Position numbers and translations under genes: made by a program. Below the pieces are notes generated by a model. That model worked only from the letters and a program-made list of their open reading frames with translations. It was not told the DNA's origin and made no database searches. Positions 52,545-62,493 of a stretch of DNA of 64,000 nt are shown here, in pieces; the stretch's first letter is position 1; the number at the start of each line of letters is the position of its first letter. Origin of the DNA: JBBDIX01 sp050486225 (GTDB taxonomy: Bacteria > Actinomycetota > Nitriliruptoria > Nitriliruptorales > Nitriliruptoraceae); NCBI GenBank assembly GCA_050486225.1, contig JBJHCV010000003.1, forward strand, positions 186,001-250,000, read 5' to 3'.

Positions 52545-53558
52545 GTGGGCAGGGTCGCCGTGATGGGTGCCGGATCGTGGGGCACCGCGTTCTCGCAGAT
52601 GTGTGTCGATGCGGGACGACGCACGACCCTGTGGTGCCGCCGCCAGGAGGTCGCCCTGGAGATCGCGTCCGAACGCTGCAACAGCGCCTACCTGCCCGAC
52701 GTGACGCTTCCGGACGACCTCGGGGTGTCCGCCGACCCGGCCGAGGTCCTTGCGGGTGCCGACGTCGTGGTGCTCGCCATCCCGTCCACGGGCATCGACG
52801 AGCAACTGGAGGCCTGGGGGCACCTGATCGACCCGGCGGCGACCCTCGTGAGTCTGGTCAAGGGGGTGGACGTCGACACCCTGCGCTTCGGCAGTCAGGT
52901 CGTCACCGAGTGCCTCGACACCGACCCCGACCGCGTCGTGGTCGTCAGTGGCCCGAACCTCGCGGGGGAGTGCGCCCGACGACTGCCGGCGGCGACGGTG
53001 GCCGCAGGTCCCGACCCCCGCCGGGTGGCCGCGGTCCAGTCGGCCGTCATGGCCCCGTACTTCCGCGTGTACACCAACGACGACCGCACGGGGGTGGAGG
53101 TCGCGGGCGCGGTGAAGAACGTGATCGCGCTCGCCGCCGGGATGGCGCACGGGATGGGGTTCGGAGACAACACCATGGCTGCGGTGATCACCCGAGGCCT
53201 CGCGGAGATGACGCGGCTGGGGGTCGCGCTCGGCGGTCGACCGCTCACGTTCGCCGGGTTGGCCGGCGTCGGCGACCTGGTCGTGACGTGCACGTCGAGC
53301 CAGTCACGAAACCGCACCGTCGGCGAGCGGCTGGGACGGGGCGAGCACATCGACGAGGTCGTCGCGTCGATGAACATGGTCGCCGAAGGGGTGCGTTCGT
53401 CGCGTGCACTGGTGGAACTGGCGCGTGTGCGGGACGTCGACATGCCGATCGCCGAGGGAGTCGTCGCGGTGTGCCACCTCGGACACGACCCCAGGGAGCT
53501 GGCCGAGGCGCTGCTGGCGCGCGAGGCGAAACCGGAGATCTACGGAATGGACGTGTGA
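52545..53558 (+). CDS. gpsA: NAD(P)-dependent glycerol-3-phosphate dehydrogenase
   Basis: The 337-residue protein has GAGSWGTAF (cofactor loop), SLVKGVDVDTLR, SGPNLAGECARRLPAATV, catalytic Lys in VAGAVKNVIALAAGM and TCTSSQSRNRTVGERLG. It supplies sn-glycerol-3-phosphate for phospholipids. The GTG at 52545 follows GCAGGAGG. It is followed 5 bp later by the kinase-like gene. Confidence 0.96.
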   Translation: MGRVAVMGAGSWGTAFSQMCVDAGRRTTLWCRRQEVALEIASERCNSAYLPDVTLPDDLGVSADPAEVLAGADVVVLAIPSTGIDEQLEAWGHLIDPAATLVSLVKGVDVDTLRFGSQVVTECLDTDPDRVVVVSGPNLAGECARRLPAATVAAGPDPRRVAAVQSAVMAPYFRVYTNDDRTGVEVAGAVKNVIALAAGMAHGMGFGDNTMAAVITRGLAEMTRLGVALGGRPLTFAGLAGVGDLVVTCTSSQSRNRTVGERLGRGEHIDEVVASMNMVAEGVRSSRALVELARVRDVDMPIAEGVVAVCHLGHDPRELAEALLAREAKPEIYGMDV

Positions 53559-53563
53559 GCGCC

Positions 53564-54154
53564 ATGGCCGAGCGACGACCGGGACTGGTCGTCGTCCTCG
53601 ACGGGCCGTCGGGTGTCGGCACCTCCACGACGCTCACCGCGTTGCAGCAGGCATGGCCCCGGGTACGCACCGAACCGCTGCTGGACGTCGGCCTCGACCA
53701 GACGCTCACGGCGTTCGGTCCCCAGCTCGACCGGTGGTGGGACCTGCTCACCCCCGTCACGGGAACGCACGGGTCGTCGCGGGTGCACTGGGGTCCGCTG
53801 GGACGCGAACTGGTCGGAGCGATGCATCGCGTGGCGGCCACGTGGGCGACGTCGGGCTGGGACGTCGCCCTCGACCACCTGCTCCTCGACCGGACCACCG
53901 TGAGTGACCTGCGGTCGACGCTCGAGGGGCTGCCCGTCCTGCACGTCGGTCTGACCTGTGAGCCCGAAGTGCTCGAGGAACGCGGTGCCGACGAGTTCGG
54001 GGAACCGCGGCCCGGCGTGCTCTGGCAGCTCGACGTGTTCGACGGGATCACCGACCGGGACATGGTCATCGACACCACGGACCTGGACGTCGACGGTGTG
54101 GTGGACATGATCCTGCGCGCCGTGGCGATGCGTCTGCCCCTGACCGACCGTTGA
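53564..54154 (+). CDS. Chloramphenicol phosphotransferase-like P-loop protein
   Basis: The 196-residue protein has a Walker A loop DGPSGVGTSTT (about residues 14-24) and an acidic LDHLLLD segment at about 103-109, resembling CPT-like kinases, which use ATP to phosphorylate hydroxyl groups. A late TDRDMVIDTTDLD strand resembles small-molecule kinases. It may be an antibiotic or metabolite kinase, substrate unknown. It sits 5 bp after gpsA. Confidence 0.7.
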   Translation: MAERRPGLVVVLDGPSGVGTSTTLTALQQAWPRVRTEPLLDVGLDQTLTAFGPQLDRWWDLLTPVTGTHGSSRVHWGPLGRELVGAMHRVAATWATSGWDVALDHLLLDRTTVSDLRSTLEGLPVLHVGLTCEPEVLEERGADEFGEPRPGVLWQLDVFDGITDRDMVIDTTDLDVDGVVDMILRAVAMRLPLTDR

Positions 54155-54350
54155 GCCAGCCGACCGGTGGTCGTCGGCCCCGTGGCCACTAGGATCGACC
54201 GTCGCCGCCACGTGCCGGTGGTCACCGCAGGGTCAGCGGCCGCGACCGTGACCCTCACGACGTCGTGTCGAACGTGCCAGGAGCCGCGCCATCGGACCTT
54301 CGAACGTCCGCACCCGCCACGGATCAGATGCCGGCCGCCGCCGCGCCGTC

Positions 54351-55403
54351 GTGCTGTACGGGGGCCGATCGAGTGAGCACTCGATCTCCTGCCTGTCGGC
54401 ACGGTCCGTGCTGGCCGCCGTCGATCGCGACCGTTACGACGTGTTCCCCGTCGGCATCACCGCCGCGGGGCGCTGGACACTGACCGACGGTGTCATCGCG
54501 TCGAGCGGCGACGCCCTTCCGACGGTCGCCGACGACGGTCCGACGGCAGCGCTGGTGGGCACCCGCCGTGGCCCGCTGCTCGTCGAGCTCGACGACGACG
54601 GCAACCGCGTGGACGCCCACGGCATCGTCGACGTCGTCTTCCCGGTGCTGCACGGTCCCTGGGGGGAGGACGGGACGGTCCAGGGCATGCTCGCCACCGT
54701 CGGCGTCCCGTTCGTCGGTGCGGACGTGACCGCGTCGTCCATCGGTATCGACAAGGCGGCGATGAAGGCCACGTTCGCGGCGTGTGGGCTCGAGCAGACC
54801 GACTACCTGACGATCCACCGCTCGGCGTGGGCCGAGGACCGTGCGTTCTGGGTCGCGGAGATCCGCGCCCGTCTCGACCCGCCGTGGTTCGTGAAGCCTG
54901 CCCGCCAGGGGTCGTCGATCGGGATCTCCCGTGTCGACGAGCCGCCGGGTCTCGACGCCGCACTGGCCGAGGCGCATCGGTTCGACGCCGTGGCCGTCAT
55001 CGAGGAGGGGGTGGCCGACGCCCGCGAGATCGAGGTCGGTGTCCTGGGTGCCGAGCCACCCGAGGTGACCGCACCGGGAGAGATCGTCCCTGCGGGAGAC
55101 TTCTACGACTTCCACGCGAAGTACCTGGGGTCGTCGCGCCTCATCATCCCTGCCGAGGTCGACCCGCACGTCGACCAGCGGGTCCGTGCACTCGCGGCGG
55201 AGGCCTACCGGGCCATCGGTTGCCGCGGGCTGGCGCGCGTCGACTTCTTCCTCACGGCCACCGGACAGGTGCTGCTCAACGAGATCAACACGATCCCGGG
55301 GTTCACCGAGACGTCGATGTTCCCCCGCCTGTGGGCCGCCGAGGGTCTGGACTACCCCGCGCTGGTCGACCGCCTGCTCGACGACGCGCTCGTCGGTCCG
55401 TAG
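54351..55403 (+). CDS. ddl: D-alanine-D-alanine ligase
   Basis: The 350-residue ATP-grasp enzyme has YGGRSSEHSIS (N-lobe), VFPVLHGPWGEDGTVQG, WFVKPARQGSSIGIS, and ARVDFFLT / LNEINTIPGFTETSMFP for metal and substrate. It makes the D-Ala-D-Ala dipeptide. The start is unusual: the GTG gives a first strand short by several residues. No ATG/GTG/TTG occurs in the 51 bases upstream in frame and no ribosome-binding site is visible. A leaderless GTG or a base error in the GC-run 54330-54350 are possible. Confidence 0.92.
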   Translation: MLYGGRSSEHSISCLSARSVLAAVDRDRYDVFPVGITAAGRWTLTDGVIASSGDALPTVADDGPTAALVGTRRGPLLVELDDDGNRVDAHGIVDVVFPVLHGPWGEDGTVQGMLATVGVPFVGADVTASSIGIDKAAMKATFAACGLEQTDYLTIHRSAWAEDRAFWVAEIRARLDPPWFVKPARQGSSIGISRVDEPPGLDAALAEAHRFDAVAVIEEGVADAREIEVGVLGAEPPEVTAPGEIVPAGDFYDFHAKYLGSSRLIIPAEVDPHVDQRVRALAAEAYRAIGCRGLARVDFFLTATGQVLLNEINTIPGFTETSMFPRLWAAEGLDYPALVDRLLDDALVGP

Positions 55404-55422
55404 GCGACGACCAGTCTCGTGC

Positions 55423-55632
55423 TCAGCGCTCGGTGGTGCGCACCGGGGGACGCTGGACCTTGCCCGCCTTGATGCAGGAGGTGCACACGTCGAGGCGAAC
55501 GGTGCGCCCGTCCACGAACGCCTTCACCCGCTGGATGTTGGGGTTCCAGCGACGCGACGAACGGCGGTGCGAGTGCGAGACCTGCTTGCCGAACCAGGGT
55601 TTCTTGTTGCACAGCACACAGGTGGAAGCCAT
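55423..55632 (-). CDS. rpmB: 50S ribosomal protein L28 (zinc-binding form)
   Basis: The 69-residue protein has ASTCVLCNKKPWFGKQVSHS at the start, RRWNPNIQRV, and a CTSC near the end, so both CxxC pairs of the zinc-binding C+ form remain. It is convergent with ddl. The 209 bp upstream (55633-55841) to yloV hold both divergent starts and a CTACGCTC -10-like box near 55804; no other gene is seen. Confidence 0.95.
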   Translation of the reverse strand: MASTCVLCNKKPWFGKQVSHSHRRSSRRWNPNIQRVKAFVDGRTVRLDVCTSCIKAGKVQRPPVRTTER

Positions 55633-55841
55633 CGAACTGCCTTGTCGGGAAGGGGCCGGTGTCGACCTCGTCGGCGCGATCACGGATCGTGCCTGATGGA
55701 CACTGCGACCACGGGGACGCAGGGCCGCGAGAACGTTGGGCGCAAGGCTACCACCGGTCCGGTGTGGCCGCATGTCGCCACCGTCGGTCGACGCGGGAGC
55801 ACCACTACGCTCGCGTGACGGTGACGACCAGGAGCCGAGGC

Positions 55842-57470
55842 GTGTCCCCGACGACACCTGCGCTGGAGGCAGGCCAGGTCCCCGCGCTGCTCGCCGGGAT
55901 CCACGCCGCCCTCCGGTCGCACCGCGAGGAGATCGACGCGCTCAACGTCTTCCCGGTGCCCGACGGCGACACCGGCACCAACATGACCCTCACCCTGGCG
56001 GCTGGGTTGCACGCCGCCTCGACCTCGCCTCCCGGTGACGCGCGCGACGTGGTCCGCGCAACGATCCGGGCCGCCCGGGGCAACTCCGGCGTGGTGCTCA
56101 GCCAGGTCGTGCGGGCACTGGTCGAACCGCTCGACGGGGCGACCGTGATGGAGGCCGACGGGTACGCGATGGCGCTCGCGACCGCACGGGACCTCGCCTA
56201 TGACGCGCTCGCCCAACCGGTCGAGGGAACGATCCTGACGGCGATCGCCGCGGCCGCGGCCGAGGCTCGACGCGGTGTCGAGGACGGCGGCGACCTGGTC
56301 GAGGTCTCCCGGCGAGTGTGTGCCGCGACTCGTACCGCCGTGGAGCACACCCCGTCGCAGCTCGACGTGCTTCGCGCGGCTGGTGTCGTCGATGCCGGGG
56401 CACGAGGGTTCGAGGTCGTGGTGCAGGCGATCCACGACCACCTGACCGGTGTCCGCCCGCCGGCAGGTGCGCCCGCGGCCGGTGACGACGTGGGGGGCAC
56501 GCCCCACGCGCACGCCCACACGTTGGTGGGACATCGCCGACCGACCACGTTCACGCATCCCTACGAGGTCGAGTTCCTGCTCGACACGTCGGATGGGGAC
56601 GTGGACCTCGACGTGCTCCGTGACGACCTCGAGGCCGTGGGCGACTCCGTCGCGGTGGTCGCCGCGGAGGGCGTCCTCAAGGTCCATGTGCACACGGGGG
56701 ACATCGGGGCCGTCCTGACGGCCGGCCTCCGACACGGTCGACCCACCGACGTCGACGTCGTGCACTTCGAGACACAGGTGGACGCCCGGTCCGTACGGCA
56801 GCGAACGGGTCTCGTCGTGGTGCTCGACGGCCCGGGGGCAGTGGCCCTGGCCCGACTCCAGCACGCCACGGTCGTCGAGACCGACGACGGGGCACTGCCG
56901 ACGGTCTCTGCGCTTCTCGATGCCGTCGGTCGCACGCCGTCCGGGCACACGCTGCTGCTCCCGGGTTCTCCGGACGCGCTCGCTGCGGCGCGCACCACCG
57001 TCGAACTGGCCCGCACGGAGACCCGTTCGACGGTGACGGTCGTCGACGCAGCCGACTCGCCGCCGGCCGTGCTCGCCGGTGTGGCCGTCTTCGACCCGTC
57101 GGTGGAACCCGACGAGATCCGGTCACGGGTCGAGGCCGCCGTTCGTGGGGTGCGGGGTGGGAAGGTCGTCGAGGCGGTGCGCGACGCACGGACCCCGCTC
57201 GGTCCGGTGCGTGCAGGAGATCCCCTGGCGGTGCTGGCGGACCGCACCGTGGTCGGTGCCGGCCGTGACGAGTCGGCCGTGCTCGACGCGCTGCTCGATG
57301 CCCTGCGGGTCGACGAGGCAGAACTGGTCACCGTGCTCGTCGGGATCGGTCCGACGCCCGCACAGGTCGAGGCCGTGCGTGCACAGCTCCAGCGGCGGGC
57401 CGTCGACGCCGAGGTCGAGGTCGTCATGGCAGGCCAGCGCCACGCACGCTGGTGGATCGGAGTCGAGTGA
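55842..57470 (+). CDS. DAK2 / YloV (FakA-like) kinase-related protein
   Basis: The 542-residue protein has a DhaL-like N-terminal domain with NVFPVPDGDTGTNM (Mg/ATP Asp triad) and RGNSGVVLSQ, a middle domain (HTHPYEVEFLL-type, about 220-310), and a C-terminal DegV-like part. FakA-type proteins phosphorylate fatty acids bound to FakB. The gene next to recG is a common arrangement. GTG at 55842 has AGGAG; earlier in-frame GTGs at 55815 and 55821 lack a site. Confidence 0.88.
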   Translation: MSPTTPALEAGQVPALLAGIHAALRSHREEIDALNVFPVPDGDTGTNMTLTLAAGLHAASTSPPGDARDVVRATIRAARGNSGVVLSQVVRALVEPLDGATVMEADGYAMALATARDLAYDALAQPVEGTILTAIAAAAAEARRGVEDGGDLVEVSRRVCAATRTAVEHTPSQLDVLRAAGVVDAGARGFEVVVQAIHDHLTGVRPPAGAPAAGDDVGGTPHAHAHTLVGHRRPTTFTHPYEVEFLLDTSDGDVDLDVLRDDLEAVGDSVAVVAAEGVLKVHVHTGDIGAVLTAGLRHGRPTDVDVVHFETQVDARSVRQRTGLVVVLDGPGAVALARLQHATVVETDDGALPTVSALLDAVGRTPSGHTLLLPGSPDALAAARTTVELARTETRSTVTVVDAADSPPAVLAGVAVFDPSVEPDEIRSRVEAAVRGVRGGKVVEAVRDARTPLGPVRAGDPLAVLADRTVVGAGRDESAVLDALLDALRVDEAELVTVLVGIGPTPAQVEAVRAQLQRRAVDAEVEVVMAGQRHARWWIGVE

Positions 57471-59647
57471 CCGTGCGGCTCGACGATCCAGTCACGGTGG
57501 TCGCCGGCGTGGGCCCTGCGGTCGCCGGACACCTCGCCAACGCCTTCGAGATCGCGACGGTGCGTGACCTGCTGCAGCACTACCCCCGCAGGTACGACGA
57601 TCCGGGGGAGGTCGTGGGTGTCGGGGACGTCGTCGCGGACACGCCGGTGACGCTCGTGGGGGAGATCGTCGACTGGGAGGTGCGAGCGGTCAGGCGACGG
57701 GGACGTGGGCGTCCGCTCGACCTCGCGATCGCGCGTGTCCACCAGTCCGAGGGTGGCACGTTCACCGCGACCTTCTTCAACCAACGGTGGCGCCCGAGCC
57801 GGCTTCCTGCGGGCACGGTCGCCGCGTTCAGTGGCACCGCCGAGGTGTTCCGTGGCGCCGTGCGCCTCGCCTCGCCCGACGTCACGACACTCGCACCCCC
57901 CGGGGCCGGTGTCGGCGTCGACGCGGCCGCGGCCCGACTCGGCCGACGGCGGCTGGTTGCGCAGTACCCGGCCGTCGACGCCCTGCCCTCCCACCGGATC
58001 GCCGAGTTCGTCGGGCGGGCGCTCGACGCGCTGGATCCCCTGGAGGACTGGCTGACCGACGACATCCGCCGTGAGGAGGGACTTGTCGACCTCGACACCG
58101 CGGTCCGAGGGATCCACCTCCCGGACGACGAACAGGCCGCCCGCGAGGCCCGGCGGCGGCTGGTGTTCGACGAACTGTTCTCCCTGCAGCTCGGGGTCCA
58201 GGCGCGACGGGCACGCCTGGAGGCTGACGCCGTCGGTGTGGTCAACGCACCGGTTCCTGACGGTCGCGCAGCGCAGCTGTTGCGTGCCCTGCCGTTCGAC
58301 GCGACCGCTGCCCAGCTGCGTGCGTTCGGCGAACTGGGTGCGGACCTGTCGGCGTCCCGACCCATGCACCGACTGCTGCAGGGAGACGTCGGGTCGGGCA
58401 AGACGCTCGTGGCCGTGTGGTCGATGCTGTGCGCGGTCGACAACCGCCGCCAGGCCGCGCTGATGGTGCCCACCGAGGTGCTCGCCGAGCAGCACCACCG
58501 CACACTCGTCGACCTGCTGGCGCCCCTCGGGGTCAACGTGCTCGACGGTATCCGGGTGGACCTGCTCACGTCGTCCACCCCGGTGTCCTCGCGCCGGCGC
58601 ATCCTCGGCGAACTGCTCAGTGGTGACCTCGACCTCGTCGTGGGAACCCATGCCCTGCTGGAGGAGGGCGTGCGGTTCGCCGACCTCGGCGTGGTGGTGG
58701 TCGACGAGCAGCACCGCTTCGGTGTGGCGCAACGCGTCCGGCTCAAGGAGAAGGCAGCGGCACCCGGCTCCCGCGCGGTTCCCGACGTGCTGGTCATGAC
58801 CGCGACCCCGATCCCGAGGTCGCTGGCGATGACCGTCTACGGCGACCTCGACGTGACGGTGCTCGACGAGCTTCCCGAGGGGCGCCAGCCGGTGGTGACC
58901 CAGCTCATCACGAAGGACCGGCCCGAACGTCGAAGCGCGCTCTACACCTTCGTGCGGGAACAGGCGCACGCGGGACTGGGCACGTACGTGGTGTGTCCGT
59001 TCGTCGAGCCGTCCGACGAACTGCCGGGCACGGCGGCGACCGTCGAGCACGAGCGCCTGTCTCGGGAGGTGTTCCCCGAACTCGAGGTGGAACTCGTCCA
59101 CGGCCGCATGCGGCCGGCGGACAAGGACGCCGCCATGCAGCGCTTCCGGGAGGGCGAGGCCCACGTGCTCGTCGCCACCACGGTCATCGAGGTGGGTGTC
59201 GACGTACCGCACGCCACGATCATGGTGATCGAGGACGCCGAGCGGTTCGGCATCAGCCAGCTGCACCAGTTGCGGGGCCGTGTGGGACGAGGGGCCGATC
59301 GGTCGTACTGCGTGCTGTTCGCCGGATGGCGCGGCGAACTCACGGACGAGGCGACGGAACGCCTCCGGAGCGTCGCGGCGACCTCCGACGGGTTCGAGCT
59401 GGCCGAGGTGGACCTGCGCCAGCGAGGTGCGGGACAGCTGTTCGGCCAACGCCAGTCCGGCGTCCCGGACCTGCGGCTCGCCGACCTGCACCGCGATCGC
59501 CGGGCCCTGTCCGCGACCCGAGACCGGGCCCGGGCGATCGTGGCCGCCGACCCGGGCCTGGACGACCCCGCGCATCGGACGCTGCGTGACGAGATGCAGC
59601 GGCGGTTCGACGGGCTCGATGCGCTGGAGGCGCTCGAGACCGGGTGA
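57467..59647 (+). CDS. recG: ATP-dependent DNA helicase RecG
   Basis: The 726-residue protein has an OB wedge domain at about 60-150, Walker A GDVGSGKT, DExx box VVVDEQHRFG, motif III TATPIPRS, motifs V/VI with TTVIEVGVDVPHA and QLRGRVGRG. It remodels stalled forks and branched DNA. The GTG start overlaps the yloV stop (GTGA). Confidence 0.96.
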   Translation: MTVRLDDPVTVVAGVGPAVAGHLANAFEIATVRDLLQHYPRRYDDPGEVVGVGDVVADTPVTLVGEIVDWEVRAVRRRGRGRPLDLAIARVHQSEGGTFTATFFNQRWRPSRLPAGTVAAFSGTAEVFRGAVRLASPDVTTLAPPGAGVGVDAAAARLGRRRLVAQYPAVDALPSHRIAEFVGRALDALDPLEDWLTDDIRREEGLVDLDTAVRGIHLPDDEQAAREARRRLVFDELFSLQLGVQARRARLEADAVGVVNAPVPDGRAAQLLRALPFDATAAQLRAFGELGADLSASRPMHRLLQGDVGSGKTLVAVWSMLCAVDNRRQAALMVPTEVLAEQHHRTLVDLLAPLGVNVLDGIRVDLLTSSTPVSSRRRILGELLSGDLDLVVGTHALLEEGVRFADLGVVVVDEQHRFGVAQRVRLKEKAAAPGSRAVPDVLVMTATPIPRSLAMTVYGDLDVTVLDELPEGRQPVVTQLITKDRPERRSALYTFVREQAHAGLGTYVVCPFVEPSDELPGTAATVEHERLSREVFPELEVELVHGRMRPADKDAAMQRFREGEAHVLVATTVIEVGVDVPHATIMVIEDAERFGISQLHQLRGRVGRGADRSYCVLFAGWRGELTDEATERLRSVAATSDGFELAEVDLRQRGAGQLFGQRQSGVPDLRLADLHRDRRALSATRDRARAIVAADPGLDDPAHRTLRDEMQRRFDGLDALEALETG

Positions 59648-59749
59648 TGCCGCGGTCGGGACGGACACGGCGACGTGCGGCCGTCCGCCACCCGTCGTAG
59701 CGTGCGACGACCGTCGATCCGCACGGCCCGTCGATCCCGAGGACCTCTG

Positions 59750-61894
59750 GTGAGCCCGCACCCTCCGATGCCGACCCGGCGTCCCGTGGAACTCGAACGT
59801 GCCGACGGCACCACGTCCACCGACCCGTGGTACTGGCTGCGCGACCGCGACGATCCCGAGGTGCTCGAACACCTGCAGGCGGAGAACGCCCACACCTCCG
59901 ACGTGCTCGCGCCACTCCGGGGGCTCACCGACGAGGTCTTCGAGGAGATCCGGTCGCGGGTCGCCGAGGACGACGCCAGTGCTCCGGTGTTCGTCCCGCC
60001 GTTCGGTGACGCACCGCACGGCTGGGTCTACCACCGGCGCACACTTGCCGGAGCGCAGTACGCGATCCATGCCCGGCGCGCCGCTCCGTCCGGGGTGACC
60101 TCGGCCAGCGCCCTGCCGGATGCCCTGCGCCGCACCGTCGACCCCGTCGACCCGCCCGACGACGAGGTCGTCCTGCTCGACGAGAACGAGGAGGCGACGG
60201 GTCACGAGCACTTCTCGCTCGGGGTGTTCGCGGTCAGCCCGGACCAGAACCTCGCCGCCGAGGCCGTCGACGTGACCGGGGACGAGGTCTACGCGATCCG
60301 TGTGCGCGACCTGCGTACCGGGGAGGTCGTCGACGAGTCCGTCCAGCGTGCCGCGACGTCGGTGGCGTGGTTCGACGACTCGACCACGTTCCTCTACACG
60401 GTGCCCGACGACGCGCACCGTCCCCACGAGGTGCGGCGCCACGTCGTCGGGACCGACGCCTCGGACGACGTCGTCGTGCTCACCGAACCGGACGATCGCT
60501 TCTGGCTCGGACTGGGTCGCACCCGATCTGGACGCTGGATCGCGATCCAGGCCGGTAGTCGGGTGACCAGCGAGTGGCATCTGGTCGACACGCGCGACGC
60601 CACGGCGTCGCCACGCCGTGTCGTCGAACGTGTCGCCGGGGTGGAGGTCGACCTCGACCACCACGGCGACCACCTGTACCTGCTGCACAACGCGGACGGC
60701 GCCGTCGACTTCCAGTTGAGTGTCGCCGAGGTCGCCGATCCGGCTCGGGAGCGGTGGCGCACGGTCGTGCCCCACCGTCCGGGGGTCCGCCTCGAGGACG
60801 TCGCGGCGTTCGAGGACCACCTCGTGGTCGGCGAACGGACCGAGGCGACGACACGACTCCGGGTGCTCACGCACGACGGCGACGAGGTCGCCCGACTGTC
60901 CTGCGACGACGACACGGGCACGATCGGACTTGGTCCGAACCCAGACTTCGGTGCCACGACCCTGCGGGTCGTGCAGACGTCGCTGACCCGCCCGGTCGAG
61001 GTGCTCGACGTCGACCTCGCCACGGGTGAGCGCACGCTCGTGAAGCGACAGGACGTGCGCGGTGGCCACGATCCCGCGGACTACGAGACGTGGCGGGAGT
61101 GGGCGACGGCCCCCGACGGGACGCGTGTGCCGATCAGCATCGTGCGGAGGTCCGACCTGGATCCCGACGTGCCTCATCCCTGTCTGCTGTACGGGTACGG
61201 CGCGTATGAGATCTCCATCGACGCCGGGTTCTCGATCGCCCGCCTGAGCCTCCTCGACCGTGGCATGGTGTTCGCCATCGCCCACGTACGGGGCGGGGGG
61301 GAGATGGGGCGCGCCTGGTACGAACAGGGCCGCCTGCGCGACAAGGGCAACACGTTCACCGACTTCATCGCGTGCGCCCAGCACCTCGTCGAACGGGGGA
61401 TCACCGCTGCCGACCGCCTCGCGATACGTGGCGGGTCCGCGGGCGGTCTGCTCATCGGGGCGGTGCTCAACCTGCGCCCGGAGTCGTTCGCGGCCGCCGT
61501 CGCCGAGGTGCCGTTCGTCGACGTGCTCACGACCATGTCGGACCCGTCGATCCCCCTGACCGTCATCGAGTACGACGAGTGGGGTGACCCGTCGGACCCG
61601 GTGGACTGTGCGGCAATCCGCAGCTGGTCTCCGTACGACAACGTGGTCGAGGCCGTGCGTCCCCCGGTGCTGGTCACCGCGGGGCTCAACGACCCTCGCG
61701 TGCAGTACTGGGAACCGGCGAAGTGGGTCGCGCGCCTGCGTGAGACGGCGCTCGGCGGGGCACCGGTGCTGCTGCGGTGCGAACTCGGCGCCGGCCACGG
61801 GGGTCGGTCGGGACGCTACGACGCCTGGCGCGACGAGGCGGAGGTGCTCGCCTTCGTGCTCGATCGCACGGGTGCACACCACACGGCCGACTGA
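59750..61894 (+). CDS. Oligopeptidase B-like prolyl oligopeptidase (S9A)
   Basis: The 714-residue serine peptidase has a seven-bladed propeller (about 70-420) and a C-terminal hydrolase domain with Ser in RGGSAGGLL, Asp in GLNDPRV and His in GAGHGG. Bacterial oligopeptidase B cuts short peptides after Arg/Lys. Cytoplasmic; no signal peptide. GTG has GAGGA at 59739; ATG 59768 is an alternative. It couples to rsmD through TGATG. Confidence 0.93.
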   Translation: MSPHPPMPTRRPVELERADGTTSTDPWYWLRDRDDPEVLEHLQAENAHTSDVLAPLRGLTDEVFEEIRSRVAEDDASAPVFVPPFGDAPHGWVYHRRTLAGAQYAIHARRAAPSGVTSASALPDALRRTVDPVDPPDDEVVLLDENEEATGHEHFSLGVFAVSPDQNLAAEAVDVTGDEVYAIRVRDLRTGEVVDESVQRAATSVAWFDDSTTFLYTVPDDAHRPHEVRRHVVGTDASDDVVVLTEPDDRFWLGLGRTRSGRWIAIQAGSRVTSEWHLVDTRDATASPRRVVERVAGVEVDLDHHGDHLYLLHNADGAVDFQLSVAEVADPARERWRTVVPHRPGVRLEDVAAFEDHLVVGERTEATTRLRVLTHDGDEVARLSCDDDTGTIGLGPNPDFGATTLRVVQTSLTRPVEVLDVDLATGERTLVKRQDVRGGHDPADYETWREWATAPDGTRVPISIVRRSDLDPDVPHPCLLYGYGAYEISIDAGFSIARLSLLDRGMVFAIAHVRGGGEMGRAWYEQGRLRDKGNTFTDFIACAQHLVERGITAADRLAIRGGSAGGLLIGAVLNLRPESFAAAVAEVPFVDVLTTMSDPSIPLTVIEYDEWGDPSDPVDCAAIRSWSPYDNVVEAVRPPVLVTAGLNDPRVQYWEPAKWVARLRETALGGAPVLLRCELGAGHGGRSGRYDAWRDEAEVLAFVLDRTGAHHTAD

Positions 61895-62493
61895 TGCGCG
61901 TCATCGCGGGCCTGGCCCGTGGGCGGCGACTCCGGGTCCCGGACGTGCCGGGCGTTCGTCCGACGGCGGACCGTGTCCGAGAGAGTCTGTTCTCCTCGTT
62001 GCAGCCGCGACTCTCCGGTGCCGACGTGCTCGACCTGTACGCGGGGGCCGGCGGCCTCGGGCTGGAGGCTGCGTCCCGGGGCGCGTCCAGGGTCACCCTG
62101 GTGGAGCGTGACGGCGGCGTCGCGGACGTCCTGCGGGCGAACGTGCGGGCCGTCGGGGTGTCCGACGTGCACGTGGTCGTGCGCGACGTCGTGGCCCACC
62201 TGCGACGCCAGCCCGACCAGCCCCACGACCTCGTGTTCGTCGACCCGCCCTACGACACCCCGGACGCGGACGTCGACCGCGTGCTCCGGCTGCTGTGCGA
62301 CCACGGACACCTCGCACCGGGTGCCCACGTCGTCGTCGAACGGTCTCGGCGCGCCGAGGCGCCGAACTGGCCCGCCCGCCTCACCGCGCAGCGACCGCGC
62401 CGCTACGGTGACACCGTGCTGCACCGGGCGGACCACGTCGAGTCCGACGCCGATGTCGGCCCGGGCGATGGGTCCACGGAGGTCCACCCATGA
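61894..62493 (+). CDS. rsmD: 16S rRNA (guanine966-N2)-methyltransferase
   Basis: The 199-residue protein begins MRVIAGLARGRRL and has PTADRVRESLFSSL, SAM motif VLDLYAGAGGLGLEAASRGA and the catalytic VFVDPPYD. Its ATG overlaps the oligopeptidase stop. The last codons overlap coaD (ATGA). This rsmD-coaD pairing is widespread. Confidence 0.95.
   Translation: MRVIAGLARGRRLRVPDVPGVRPTADRVRESLFSSLQPRLSGADVLDLYAGAGGLGLEAASRGASRVTLVERDGGVADVLRANVRAVGVSDVHVVVRDVVAHLRRQPDQPHDLVFVDPPYDTPDADVDRVLRLLCDHGHLAPGAHVVVERSRRAEAPNWPARLTAQRPRRYGDTVLHRADHVESDADVGPGDGSTEVHP

Noticed and set aside
56561..61882. A 1773-codon open frame on the minus strand
   Set aside because: It lies antisense to yloV, recG and the oligopeptidase gene, each with full catalytic motifs. 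Its translation is Arg/Gly/His-rich without domains, a normal effect of very high GC content.
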